Source: Arenicola marina
Lineage: Eukaryota; Annelida; Polychaeta; Arenicolidae
Length of the DNA: 64,000 nt
NCBI GenBank assembly: GCA_964019135.1
Contig: OZ025248.1
Span: 34,465,670-34,529,669 of the forward strand
Direction: 5' to 3'
The position numbers and the translations under genes were made by a program. Positions 46,486-58,876 of the stretch are shown here, one piece after another (within the stretch, counting starts at the first letter, position 1; the number at the start of each line of letters is the position of its first letter). The notes beneath the pieces were generated by a model. The model made no database searches, had not been told where the DNA came from, and was given only the letters and a program-made list of their open reading frames with translations.

Positions 46486-47960
46486 CATGGTCAGAAAAGG
46501 CAGTATCATACATGGTCAGAATAGGCAGTATCATACATGGTCAGAATAGGCAGTATCATACATGGTCAGAATAGGCAGTATCATACATGGTCTGAATAGG
46601 CAGTATCATACATGGTCAGAATAGGCAGTATCATACATGGTCAGAATAGGCAGTATCATACATGGTCAGAATAGGCAGTATCATACATGGTCAGAATAGG
46701 CAGTATCATACATGGTCAGAATAGGCAGTATCATACATGGTCAGAATAGGCAGTATCATATATGGTCAGAATAGGCAGTATCATACATGGTCAGAATAGG
46801 CAGTATCATACATGGTCAGAATAGGCAGTATCATACATGGTCAGAATAGGCAGTATCATACATGGTCAGAATAGGCAGTATCATACATGGTCAGAAAAGG
46901 CAGTATCATACATGGTCAGAATAGGCAGTATCATACATGGTCAGAATAGGCAGTATCATACATGGTCAGAATAGGCAGTATCATACATGGTCAGAATAGG
47001 CAGTATCATACATGGTCGGAATAGGCAGTATCGTACATGGTCAGAATAGGCAGTATCATACATGGTCAGAATAGGCAGTATCATACATGGTCAGAATAGG
47101 CAGTATCATACATGGTCAGAATAGGCAGTATCATACATGGTCAGAATAGGCAGTATCATACACGGTCAGAATAGGCAGTATCATACATGGTCAGAATAGG
47201 CAGTATCATACATGGTCAGAATAGGCAGTATCATACATGGTCAGAATAGGCAGTATCATACATGGTCAGAATAGGCAGTATCATACATGGTCAGAATAGG
47301 CAGTATCATACATGGTCAGAATAGGCAGTATCATACATGGTCAGAATAGGCAGTATCATATATGGTCAGAATAGGCAGTATCATACACGGTCAGAATAGG
47401 CAGTATCATACATGGTCAGAATAGGCAGTATCATACATGGTCAGAATAGGCAGTATCATACATGGTCAGAATAGGCAGTATCATACATGGTCAGAATAGG
47501 CAGTATCATACATGGTCAGAATAGGCAGTATCATACACGGTCAGAATAGGCAGTATCATACATGGTCAGAATAGGCAGTATCATACACGGTCAGAATAGG
47601 CAGTATCATACATGGTCAGAATATGCAGTATCATACATGGTCAGAATAGGCAGTATCATACATGGTCAGAATAGGCAGTATCATACATGGTCAGAATAGG
47701 CAGTATCATACATGGTCAGAATAGGCAGTATCATACACGGTCAGAAGAGGCAGTATCATACATGGTCAGAATAGGCAGTATCATACATGGTCAGAATAGG
47801 CAGTATCATACATGGTCGGAATAGGCAGTATCATACATGGTCAGAATAGGCAGTATCATACATGGTCAGAATAGGCAGTATCATACATGGTCAGAATAGG
47901 CAGTATCATACATGGTCAGAATAGGCAGTATCATACATGGTCAGAATAGGCAGTATCATA
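46486..47960 (+). repeat. 25-bp satellite, exactly 59 units
   Basis: Unit CATGGTCAGAATAGGCAGTA plus TCATA. The span is 1475 bases, exactly 59 x 25, with phase kept throughout. Only isolated substitutions occur (for example CACGG, CGGAATAGG, ATATGCAG, CAGAAAAGG). Near-perfect homogeneity without indels points to recent expansion or strong homogenisation. Confidence 0.98.
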
Positions 47961-48600
47961 CCCCGGTTACCTAATGATGCGCACCGCGGTAACCCCATTT
48001 ATACGTCACATGTTCCTTTCGGGGTTTTTTCGAGTTTTTTTTTTAGGTAGGGGGTGGGGGGGGGGACCCGCAATTTGTTTTGGTTAGGCACGCGCCTCAT
48101 CCCTATGGATACCGTTTATCATCTCGCGCTATCTCGTCATGTTGGTGACAGCCAATCACCAACCGGGCACTGGTCCGTCATAGCGCGATCGTGTTTTTAC
48201 CAATGACCGCGCTCGCTTGCATATGACGAATTCTATCCTGCAGATGGCGCCACCGTATGGTGTTTCTTCGTGCGCACATCCAAAATACGGCATATTTGTA
48301 TATATACAGGAGAATACTTAAACACTACTCCACACTCTTCAGCACTCAGCATTGTCTATTATAAATATTTTAGCGATAAAGACGAACCGCCATGAAATAA
48401 TGTCTATAGCGAATAATAGTCAGTGGCAGACCCAGGGGGGCACAGAGGACACGTGCCCCAGCCGCACCCCACCCCCCTCCCGCCTTTACAGAAGAAGAGG
48501 GCATACATTAATAACCCAATGATGCGAAGCATTGAATGTTATTGAAAGGTTTCCTTTGGCTTGCAATAAGTTTGTTCAGCGTTTGCGGTGCCATCATATT
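47961..48600. other. Unassigned region
   Basis: Holds a G10 run near 48056, a GATGGCGCCACC block at 48244-48255, a TATA-like TGTATATATACAGG at about 48297-48310, and an AT-rich stretch. A promoter is possible at about 48240-48360, but no coding sequence follows. Confidence 0.4.
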
Positions 48601-48725
48601 TGTCAAGGTCATGGGCGCCTAGTGTCGTGATGTATGTCAAGGTGATGGACGCCACGCACTTACATGTATGTCAAGGTCAAGGAAGCCTGGTACCGCTAGG
48701 CATGTCAAGGTCAATGGTGCCAATC
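48600..48725 (+). repeat. Three diverged ~50-bp units with ATGTCAAGGTCA
   Basis: GTCAAGGTCATGGGCGCC, GTCAAGGTGATGGACGCC and GTCAAGGTCAAGGAAGCC recur at about 45-50 base spacing, with a fourth partial copy (GTCAAGGTCAATGGTGCC). Confidence 0.75.
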
Positions 48726-48891
48726 CATGTATGTTAAGCCTTATCGTAATCTCATCAATAGTGATGTTTTCGCTGGTGCATATGTATCAACCAATTGTGA
48801 ACGCGTACTTCTGAAAAGTAACATATTTTTTCAAATGTTAACTAAGCCTAATATAACAAAACCTAAAGTACTTTTCGCACACTAAAGGGTT

Positions 48892-49260
48892 GGGTCTGGA
48901 ATGAGGCTCTCACGGATGTGGACTTATACCGCGCATTGGCAAGAAAAGTTGCCGAGATCAAAGACAACTAGATAGCAGAATTTAACTATAAGGTGTTACA
49001 CAATATATTACCGTGTCACGTTAACATGAAACAATGGAAGTTATGTTCCGGTGCAAAATGCATTTATTGTGAAAAAGAACACACCATATGTTGTTTTTGT
49101 GTAACATGGTAAAGAACATATGGCATGTGGTTTCATCGTGCGTGAACAAAACTATAACATTGGAAATATTACTGTTTGGCTGTACTCGGATAAATGATAA
49201 TTTTGTAATATTCGTAATTGGTTACTTTAATATTTATGATGTGGCTTTAACATAAGCATG
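48892..49260 (+). pseudogene. Fossil non-LTR retrotransposon (LINE) ORF2 C-terminus
   Basis: The frame from 48897 reads VWNEALTDVDLYRALARKVA, a TAG, then EFNYKVLHNILPCHVN, WKLCSGAKCIYCEKEHTI. This is the conserved zinc-binding region after reverse transcriptase in L1-like LINEs (FNYKxLHNIL, CxxC...H). After a frameshift near 49095 it continues as MVKNIWHVVSSCVNKTITLE, ILLFG and VIFVIGYFNIYDVAL, the typical VKNIW / ILFG / YFIYK end. One stop and one frameshift show it is dead. 5' truncation is normal for LINE insertions. Confidence 0.75.
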
Positions 49261-49477
49261 TGAACTAAGATGAAGGACAATGGACCTCCATTCGTAAATT
49301 TTTAAGATCGTAGCTTTTATTTAATATCCAAATCTACAGACTGACAATGTTCGACAGTATATGTGGCTTGTTACAAATCTTATCAAATTGCTTATGACGC
49401 TATACCTAATGTATGTTTTTGCACATTTTGACTGATGTATTTGTCTACGATTGATGATACCCCCCCCAAAAATATTA

Positions 49478-49652
49478 CAAAAAATGGACATCCAGTGCCG
49501 CCCTGTATGTGAAGGTCATAGACGCTTAGTTGGCGGAGCTTCAATTGTTTACGAGTTTAGACGTCATAGTATCAACATTGATTCGATCATTGATGCGACC
49601 AAATATTTCGACCCGAGCGGGAGTTGGGACCCACATCTGCCGACGTGTGAAG
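49478..49652 (+). pseudogene. Possible degraded Sushi/CCP domain exon
   Basis: The frame reads MDIQCRPVCEGHRRLVGGAS, IVYEF, then DATKYFDPSGSWDPHLPTCE. The GASxxYEx and DPSGSWxxxLPTC pattern matches a complement control protein (Sushi) module, in which Y-E-C and C-D-P-S-G-S-W are usual. Both expected cysteines are Phe here (TTT and TTC, one base from TGT and TGC). No good splice sites flank it. If correct it is a dead exon; it could also be chance. Confidence 0.3.
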
Positions 49653-49704
49653 GACGGTTTTGTGTTGTTGTTTTCCACGCAGCAGCACTTCTCCGCCTGT
49701 CATA

Positions 49705-49789
49705 GTGATAATGCGCCAGCGGTGATAATGCGCCAGCGGTGATAATGCGCCAGCGGTGATAATGCGCCAGCGGTGATAATGCGCCAGCG
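49705..49789 (+). repeat. 17-bp perfect tandem repeat, 5 units
   Basis: Five perfect copies of GTGATAATGCGCCAGCG, followed by GCTAGC. Very homogeneous, so young. Confidence 0.97.
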
Positions 49790-49799
49790 CTAGCTTTGA

Positions 49800-50860
49800 T
49801 TCATGAGTTAACAGCCCCCTGATATATTGATGTATTCCTCGTTATTTATTTTCTATCCCTTCCACAGGGATGATACACATATATACGAAAATATATTCCC
49901 ACGTATAGACATTTCGATGTGACCCCGCTTTACGGCTGTTATATACTTTTATGTACCATGTTGTCGAATTGTTGATTTGAAATAAAACACAAATACCAAC
50001 AACAGGTTACTCAAGACAATAACAACTGTCGCTCAAATAAAACAAGAAGCTTTCCTGGTGAGTCTCTACCCTAATGTCAATGAGCTTAGCTGAATAACGA
50101 GTCAGGACATAGAGGCTAGAGAAGTCCAGGTCGTTTCCCATATTATCACTGCATGAACTGACCTTTCCAATCAGAATAATTTATGGTTCGCAAAACAGAA
50201 ATATACTTCATTTGCATAAATCGAAATTCAATTTGGTTGTTTCACGTGGATGTTTTTTTGCACAGCGCATCCATGTGATATGGTATGGGAGGCGTGGAAT
50301 AAGGGAAATAGGAGAAAATATATTGGCATGTAGATGTGAAACATATGCTAACATGGAAATTTTCATTATTCGTGTACTAAATGACAAGTATTTCACACGG
50401 AAAAGAGAACTGAGCGTAAGTGATATACATATATAAAATGTATATACAAAAATAAATGTATTATACACACATTTTGTTTATTTTAGTGTCAAACTAAAGC
50501 TCGTTAAGTTGGCGTAAACATTTAAGGATTTAAGCTAACTAAATAGAAGATGAATTAGTGCTCAAGCATGGGCCTGAAAATATAACCAGTATAATGTAGC
50601 TCAAACACCTACCCTTCTAATACAGCTGGTATATTATACTTAATCTAATGCATCCAATATAACTTAATGCAAATAATTTATCTTATGCTTGCATTGCTAT
50701 TATATTTAACACATATACAGTATCTAATGCTTGAAATACATATATCAGGCACATGCATATAATTAGCATATTTAATATTTGTGACAGATCAAGACCGCAT
50801 AAGAATATATTACACATAATATATATAAAATACATAAGGCAGTAAGCTGGCTGGCACCCA
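49800..50860. other. Unassigned AT-rich region
   Basis: AT-rich unique sequence with many ATATAT and TAATGC motifs and no recognisable gene. It leads directly into the 43-bp satellite. Confidence 0.55.
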
Positions 50861-50861
50861 T

Positions 50862-53800
50862 ACCGTTAGACCAGTGACGTGGCGGCGCTATCCCCGTCAG
50901 CTGTACTATTAGACCAGTGACGTGGCGGCGCTATCCCCGCCACCTGTACTATTAGACCAGTGACGTGGGGGCGCTATCCCCGTCACCTGTACCATTAGAC
51001 CGGTGACGTGGCGGCGCTATCCCCGTCACCTGTACTATTAGACCAGTGACGTGGCGGCGCTATCCCCGTCACCTGTACTATTAGACAAGTGACGTGGCGG
51101 GGCTATCCCCGTCACCTGTACCATTAGACCGGTGACGTGGCGGGGCTATTCCCGCCACCTGTACTATTAGACCAGTGACGTGGGGGCGCTATCCCCGTCA
51201 CCTGTACCATTAGACCGGTGACGTGGCGGGGCTATCTCCGTCATCTGTACCATTAGACCAGTGACGTGGGGGCGCTATCCCCGTCACCTGTACCATTAGA
51301 CCGGTGACGTGGCGGGGCTATCCCAGTCACATGTACCATTAGACCAGTGACGTGGCGGCGGTATCCCAGTTACCTGTACCATTAGACCAGTGACGTGGCG
51401 GGGCTATCCCCATCACCTGTACCATTAGACCAGTGACGTGGGGGCGCTATACCCGTCACCTGTACCAATAGACCGGTGACGTGGCGGCACTATCCCATCA
51501 CATGTACCATTAGACCAGTGAAGTGGCGGCGGTATCCCAGTCACCTGTACCATTAGACCGGTGACGTGGCGGGGCTATCTCCGTCACCTGTACCATTAGA
51601 CCAGTGACGTGGCGGCGCTATACCCGTCACCTGTACCATTATACCAGTGACGTGGCAGCGCTATCCCATTACATGTACCATTAGACCAGTGATATGGCGG
51701 CGGTATCCCCGTCACCTGTACCATTAGACCGGTGACGTGGCGCCGCTATCCCCGTCACCTGTACCATTAGACCAGTGACGTGGCGGCGCTATCCCCATCA
51801 CATGTACCATTAGACCGGTGACGTGGCGGCGCTATCCCCGTCACCTGTACCATTAGACCGGTGACGTGGCGGTGCTATCCCCGTCACCTGTACTATTAGA
51901 CCAGTGACGTGGCGGCGCTATCCCCGTCACCTGTACCATTAGCCCAGTGACGTGGCGGGGCTATATCCGTCACCTGTACCATTAGACCACTGACGTGGCG
52001 GCGCTATCCCCATCACATGTACCATTAGACAAGTGACGTGGCGGCGCTATCTCTGTCACCTGTACCATTAGACCAGTGACGTGGGGGCGCTATCACCGTC
52101 ACCTGTACCACTAGACCGGTGACGTGGCGGCGCTATCCCCGTCAGCTGTACTATTAGACCAGTGACGTGGCGGCGGTATCCCCGTCACCTGTACCATTAG
52201 ACCAGTGACGTGGCGGGGCTATCCCCGTCACCTGTACCATTTGACCGGTGACGTGGCGGCGCTATCCCCGTCACATGAACCATTAGACCAGTGACGTGGC
52301 GGCGCTATCCCCGTCGCCCGTACTATTAGACCGGTGACGTGGCGGCGCTATCCCCGTCACCTGTACTATGAGACCGGTGACGTGGCGGCGCTATCTTCGT
52401 CACCTGTACCATTAGACCGGTGACGTGGCGGCGGTATCCCCGTCACCTGTACCATTAGACCAGTGACGTGGCAGCGGTATCTCCGTCACCTGTACCATTA
52501 GACCGGTGACGTGGCGGCGCTATACCCGTCACCTGTACCATTAGACCGGTGACGTGGCGGCGCTATACCCTTCACCTGTACTATTAGACCAATGACGTGG
52601 CGGCGCTATCCCCGTCACCTGTACCATTAGACCAGTGACGCGGCGGGGCTATATCGGTCACCTGTACCATTAGACCACTGACGTGGCGGCGCTATCACCG
52701 TCACCTGTACCACTAGACCGGTGACGTGGCGGCGCTATCCCCGTCAGCTGCAACATTAGACCAGTGACGTGGCGGCGGTATCCCCGTCACCTGTACCATT
52801 AGACCAGTGACGTGGCGGCGCTATCCCCGTCACCTGTACCATTAGACCGGTGACGTGGCGGCGCTATCCCAGTCACCTGTACCATTAGACCGGTGACGTG
52901 GCGGCGGTATCCCCGTCGCCTGCACCATTAGACCAGTGACGTGGCGGGGCTATCTCATTCACATGTACCATTAGACCAGTGACGTGGCGGCGCTATCCCC
53001 GTCACCTGTACCATTAGACCAGTGACGTGGCGGCGCTATCCCAGTCACATGTACCAATAGACCAGTGACGTGGCGGCGCTATCCCAGTCACCTGTATAAT
53101 TAGACCGGTGACGTGGCGGCGCTATCCCCGTCACATGTGCCATTAGACCAGTGACGTGGCGGCGCTCTCCCCGTCACCTGTACCATTAGACCGGTGACGT
53201 GGCGGCGCCATCCCAGTCACCTGTACCATTAGACCGGTGACGTGGCGGCGGTATCCCCGTCGCCTGTACCATTAGACCAGTGACGTGGCGACGCCCTCTC
53301 CGCCACCTGTACCATTAGACCAGTGACGTTGCGGCGCTATCCCCGTCACCTGTACCATTAGACCGGTGACGTTGCGGCGCTATCCCAGTCACCTGTGCAA
53401 TTAGACCAGTGACGTGGCGGCGCTATCCCCGTCACCTGTACTATTAGACCAGTGACGTGGCGGCGCTATCCCAGTCACCTGTACTATTAGACCAGTGACG
53501 TGGCGGCGCTATCTTCGTCACCTGTACCATTAGACCGGTGATGTGGCGGCCCTATCTTCGTCACCTGTACCATTAGACCGGTGACGTGGCGGCGCTATCT
53601 CCGTCACCTGTACCATTAGACCGGTGACGTGGCGGTGCTATCCCCATCACCTGTACCATTAGACCAGTGACTTGGCGGTGCTATCCCCGTCACCTGTACC
53701 ATTAGATCAGTGACGTGGCGGCACTATCTTCGTCACCTGTACCATTTGACCGGTGACGTGGCGGCCCTATCTTCGTCACCTGTACCATTTGACCAGTGAC

Positions 53801-56800
53801 GTGGCGGCCCTATCTTCGTCACCTGCACCATTTGACCGGTGACATGGCGGCGCTATCCCAGTCACCTGCACTATTAGACCAGTGACGTGGCGGCGCTATC
53901 CCCGTCACCTGTACCATTAGATCGGTGACGTGGCGGCGCTATCCCCGTCACCTGTACTATTAGACCAGTGACGTGGCGGCGCTATCCCCGTCACCTGTAC
54001 CATTAGACCGGTGACGTGGCGGTGCTATCCCCATCACCTGTATCATTAGACCAGTGACGTGGCGGCCCTATCTTCGTCACCTGTACCATTTGACCGTTGA
54101 CGTGGCGGCACTATCCCCGTCACCTGTACTATTAGACCAGTGACGTGGCGGCCCTATCTTCGTCACCTGCACCATTTGACCAGTGACGTGGCGGCCCTAT
54201 CTTCGTCACCTGTACCATTTGACCGGTGACGTGGCGGCGCTATCTTCGTCACCTGTACCATTAGACCAGTGACGTGGCGGCACTATCCCCGTCACCTGTA
54301 CCATTAGACCGGTGACGTGGCGGCACTATCCCCGTCACCTGTACTATTAGACCAGTGACGTGGTGGCCCTATCTTCGTCACCTGTACCATTTGACCGGTG
54401 ACGTGGCGGCGCTATCCCAGTCACCTGTACCATTAGACCAGTGACGTGGCGGCACTATCCCCGTCACCTGTACCATGAGACCGGTGACGTGGCGGCACTA
54501 TCCCCGTCACCTGTACTATTAGACCAGTGACGTGGCGGCCCTATCTTCGTCACCTGTACCATTTGACCAGTGACGTGGCGGCCCTATCTTCGTCACCTGT
54601 ACCATTTGACCGGTGACGTGGCGGCCCTATCTTCGTCTCCTGTACCATTTGACCGGTGACGTTGCGGCGCTCTCCCCGTCACCTGTACTATTAGACCAGT
54701 GACGTGGCGGCCCTATCTTCGTCACCTGTACCATTTGACCGGTGACGTGGCGGCCCTATCTTCGTCACCTGCACCATTTGACCGGTAACGTTGCGGCGCT
54801 CTCCCCGTCACCTGTACTATTAGACCAGTGACGTGGCGGCCCTATCTTCGTCACCTGTACCATTTAACCGGTGACGTGGCGGACTTATCTTCGTCACCTG
54901 CACCATTTGACCGGTGACGTGGCGGCGCTATCCCAGTCACCTGTACTATTAGACCAGTGACGTGGCGGCGCTATCTTCGTCACCTGTACCATTAGACCGG
55001 TGACGTGGCGGCACTATCCCCGTCACCTGTACCATTAGACCGGTGACGTGGCGGCACTATCCCCGTCACCTGTACTATTAGACCAGTGACGTGGTGGCCC
55101 TATCTTCGTCACCTGTACCATTTGACCGGTGACGTGGCGGCGCTATCCCAGTCACCTGTACCATTAGACCAGTGACGTGGCGGCACTATCCCCGTCACCT
55201 GTACCATGAGACCGGTGACGTGGCGGCACTATCCCCGTCACCTGTACTATTAGACCAGTGACGTGGCGGCCCTATCTTCGTCACCTGTACCATTTGACCA
55301 GTGACGTGGCGGCCCTATCTTCGTCACCTGTACCATTTGACCGGTGACGTGGCGGCCCTATCTTCGTCTCCTGTACCATTTGACCGGTGACGTTGCGGCG
55401 CTCTCCCCGTCACCTGTACTATTAGACCAGTGACGTGGCGGCCCTATCTTCGTCACCTGTACCATTTGACCGGTGACGTGGCGGCCCTATCTTCGTCACC
55501 TGCACCATTTGACCGGTAACGTTGCGGCGCTCTCCCCGTCACCTGTACTATTAGACCAGTGACGTGGCGGCCCTATCTTCGTCACCTGTACCATTTAACC
55601 GGTGACGTGGCGGACTTATCTTCGTCACCTGCACCATTTGACCGGTGACGTGGCGGCGCTATCCCAGTCACCTGTACTATTAGACCAGTGACGTGGCGGC
55701 GCTATCTTCGTCACCTGTACCATTAGACCGGTGATGTGGCGGCCCTATGTTCGTCACCTGTACCATTAGACCGGTGACGTGGCGGCGCTATCTCCGTCAC
55801 CTGTACCATTAGACCGGTGACGTGGCGGTGCTATCCCCATCACCTGTACCATTAGACCAGTGACGTGGCGATGCTATCCCCGTCACCTGTACCATTAGAT
55901 CAGTGACGTGGCGGCACTATCTTCGTCACCTGTACCATTTGACCGGTGACGTGGCGGCCCTATCTTCGTCACCTGAACTATTAGACCAGTGACGTGGCGG
56001 CGCTATCCCCGTCACCTGTACCATTAGACCGGTGACGTGGCGGTGCTATCCCCATCACCTGTACCATTAGACCGGTGCCGTGGCGGCGCTATCCCCGTCA
56101 CCTGAACTATTAGACCAGTGACGTGGCGGCGCTATCCCCGTCACCTGTACCATTAGACCGGTGACGTGGCGGTGCTATCCCCATCACCTGTACCATTAGA
56201 CCGGTGACGTGGCGGCTCTATCTTCGTCACCTGTACCATTTGACCAGTGACGTGGCGGCCCTATCTTCGTCACCTGTACCATTTGACCGGTCACGTGGCG
56301 GCGCTATCCCAGTCACCTGTACCATTAGACCAGTGACGTGGCGGCACTATCCCCGTCACCTGTACCATTAGACCGGTGACGTGGCGGCACTATCCCCGTC
56401 ACCTGTACTATTAGACCAGTGACGTGGTGGCCCTATCTTCGTCACCTGTACCATTTGACAGGTGACGTGGCGGCGCTATCCTAGTCACCTGTACCATTAG
56501 ACCAGTGACGTGGCGGCACTATCCCCGTCACCTGTACCATGAGACCGGTGACGTGGCGGCACTATCCCCGTCACCTGTACTATTAGACCAGTGACGTGGC
56601 GGCCCTATCTTCGTCACCTGTACCATTTGACCAGTGACGTGGCGGCCCTATCTTCGTCACCTGTACCATTTGACCGGTGACGTGGCGGCCCTATCTTCGT
56701 CACCTGTACCATTTGACCAGTGACGTGGCGGCCCTATCTTCGTCACCTGTACCATTTGACCGGTGACGTGGCGGCCCTATCTTCGTCTCCTGTACCATTT

Positions 56801-58556
56801 GACCGGTGACGTTGCGGCGCTCTCCCCGTCACCTGTACTATTAGACCAGTGACGTGGCGGCCCTATCTTCGTCACCTGTACCATTTGACCGGTGACGTTG
56901 CGGCGCTCTCCCCGTCACCTGTACTATTAGACCAGTGACGTGGCGGCCCTATCTTCGTCACCTGTACCATTTGACCGGTGACGTGGCGGCCCTATCTTCG
57001 TCACCTGCACCATTTGACCGGTAACGTTGCGGCGCTCTCCCCGTCACCTGTACTATTAGACCAGTGACGTGGCGGCCCTATCTTCGTCACCTGTACCATT
57101 TAACCGGTGACGTGGCGGACTTATCTTCGTCACCTGCACCATTTGACCGGTGACGTGGCGGCGCTATCCCAGTCACCTGTACTATTAGACCAGTGACGTG
57201 GCGGCGCTATCTTCGTCACCTGTACCATTAGACCGGTGATGTGGCGGCCCTATGTTCGTCACCTGTACCATTAGACCGGTGACGTGGCGGCGCTATCTCC
57301 GTCACCTGTACCATTAGACCGGTGACGTGGCGGTGCTATCCCCATCACCTGTACCATTAGACCAGTGACGTGGCGATGCTATCCCCGTCACCTGTACCAT
57401 TAGATCAGTGACGTGGCGGCACTATCTTCGTCACCTGTACCATTTGACCGGTGACGTGGCGGCCCTATCTTCGTCACCTGAACTATTAGACCAGTGACGT
57501 GGCGGCGCTATCCCCGTCACCTGTACCATTAGACCGGTGACGTGGCGGTGCTATCCCCATCACCTGTACCATTAGACCGGTGACGTGGCGGCTCTATCTT
57601 CGTCACCTGTACCATTTGACCAGTGACGTGGCGGCCCTATCTTCGTCACCTGTACCATTTGACCGGTCACGTGGCGGCGCTATCCCAGTCACCTGTACCA
57701 TTAGACCAGTGACGTGGCGGCACTATCCCCGTCACCTGTACCATTAGACCGGTGACGTGGCGGCACTATCCCCGTCACCTGTACTATTAGACCAGTGACG
57801 TGGTGGCCCTATCTTCGTCACCTGTACCATTTGACCGGTGACGTGGCGGCGCTATCCTAGTCACCTGTACCATTAGACCAGTGACGTGGCGGCACTATCC
57901 CCGTCACCTGTACCATGAGACCGGTGACGTGGCGGCACTATCCCCGTCACCTGTACTATTAGACCAGTGACGTGGCGGCCCTATCTTCGTCACCTGTACC
58001 ATTTGACCAGTGACGTGGCGGCCCTATCTTCGTCACCTGTACCATTTGACCGGTGACGTGGCGGCCCTATCTTCGTCTCCTGTACCATTTGACCGGTGAC
58101 GTTGCGGCGCTCTCCCCGTCACCTGTACTATTAGACCAGTGACGTGGCGGCCCTATCTTCGTCACCTGTACCATTTGACCGGTGACGTTGCGGCGCTCTC
58201 CCCGTCACCTGTACTATTAGACCAGTGACGTGGCGGCCCTATCTTCGTCACCTGTACCATTTGACCGGTGACGTGGCGGCCCTATCTTCGTCACCTGCAC
58301 CATTTGACCGGTAACGTTGCGGCGCTCTCCCCGTCACCTGTACTATTAGACCAGTGACGTGGCGGCCCTATCTTCGTCACCTGTACCATTTAACCGGTGA
58401 CGTTGCGGCGCTGTCCCAGTCACCTGTACTATTAGACCAGTGACGTGGCGGCCCTATCTTCGTCACCTGTACCATGAGACCGGTGACGTGGCGGCACTAT
58501 CTTCGTCACCTGCACCATTTGACCGGTGACGTTGCGGCACTCTCCCCGTCACCTGT
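50862..58556 (+). repeat. 43-bp satellite array, ~179 units, with higher-order structure
   Basis: Unit built on ATTAGACC(A/G)GTGACGTGG, CGGCGCTATCCCCGTCACC and TGTACC. The left third is a simple mixture of variants. From about 53500 rightward, named variants (TATCTTCG, GTTGCGGCGCTCTCC, GGACTTATCTTCG, GTGGTGGCCC) recur in the same order, with block shifts of about 731, 1376 and 1505 bases (17, 32 and 35 units), so large blocks were duplicated. GGTGACG and CGTCACC within most units form a 7-bp inverted repeat around a 16-base loop. Every unit carries the bZIP-type motif TGACGTGG or a close variant. Confidence 0.98.
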
Positions 58557-58676
58557 GTCTGGGTCTGTGACTTTTGCACCGTTTCACACATTGGACCTTC
58601 ACGAATTGGATTCGTCACCGTCAATTAAGAGCAATTTAAAAAGAACCTTGGGTGCGCAGTAAAGAGACCGACTCGA

Positions 58677-58876
58677 NNNNNNNNNNNNNNNNNNNNNNNN
58701 NNNNNNNNNNNNNNNNNNNNNNNNNNNNNNNNNNNNNNNNNNNNNNNNNNNNNNNNNNNNNNNNNNNNNNNNNNNNNNNNNNNNNNNNNNNNNNNNNNNN
58801 NNNNNNNNNNNNNNNNNNNNNNNNNNNNNNNNNNNNNNNNNNNNNNNNNNNNNNNNNNNNNNNNNNNNNNNNNNNN
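58677..58876. other. Assembly gap (200 N)
   Basis: Exactly 200 undetermined bases, a round number that suggests an arbitrary scaffolding spacer rather than a measured distance. It sits about 120 bases after the end of the 43-bp satellite, with C-rich low-complexity sequence on the other side. Order and distance across it should not be trusted, and translated frames spanning it are meaningless. Confidence 0.99.

Noticed and set aside
46486..47960. CRISPR array
   Set aside because: Units are directly adjacent with no unique spacers, and the setting is clearly eukaryotic; it is a plain tandem repeat.
50862..58556. CRISPR array or clustered small-RNA genes
   Set aside because: 43-bp units are contiguous and vary by substitution without spacers; no pol III boxes or cas-like genes are present.
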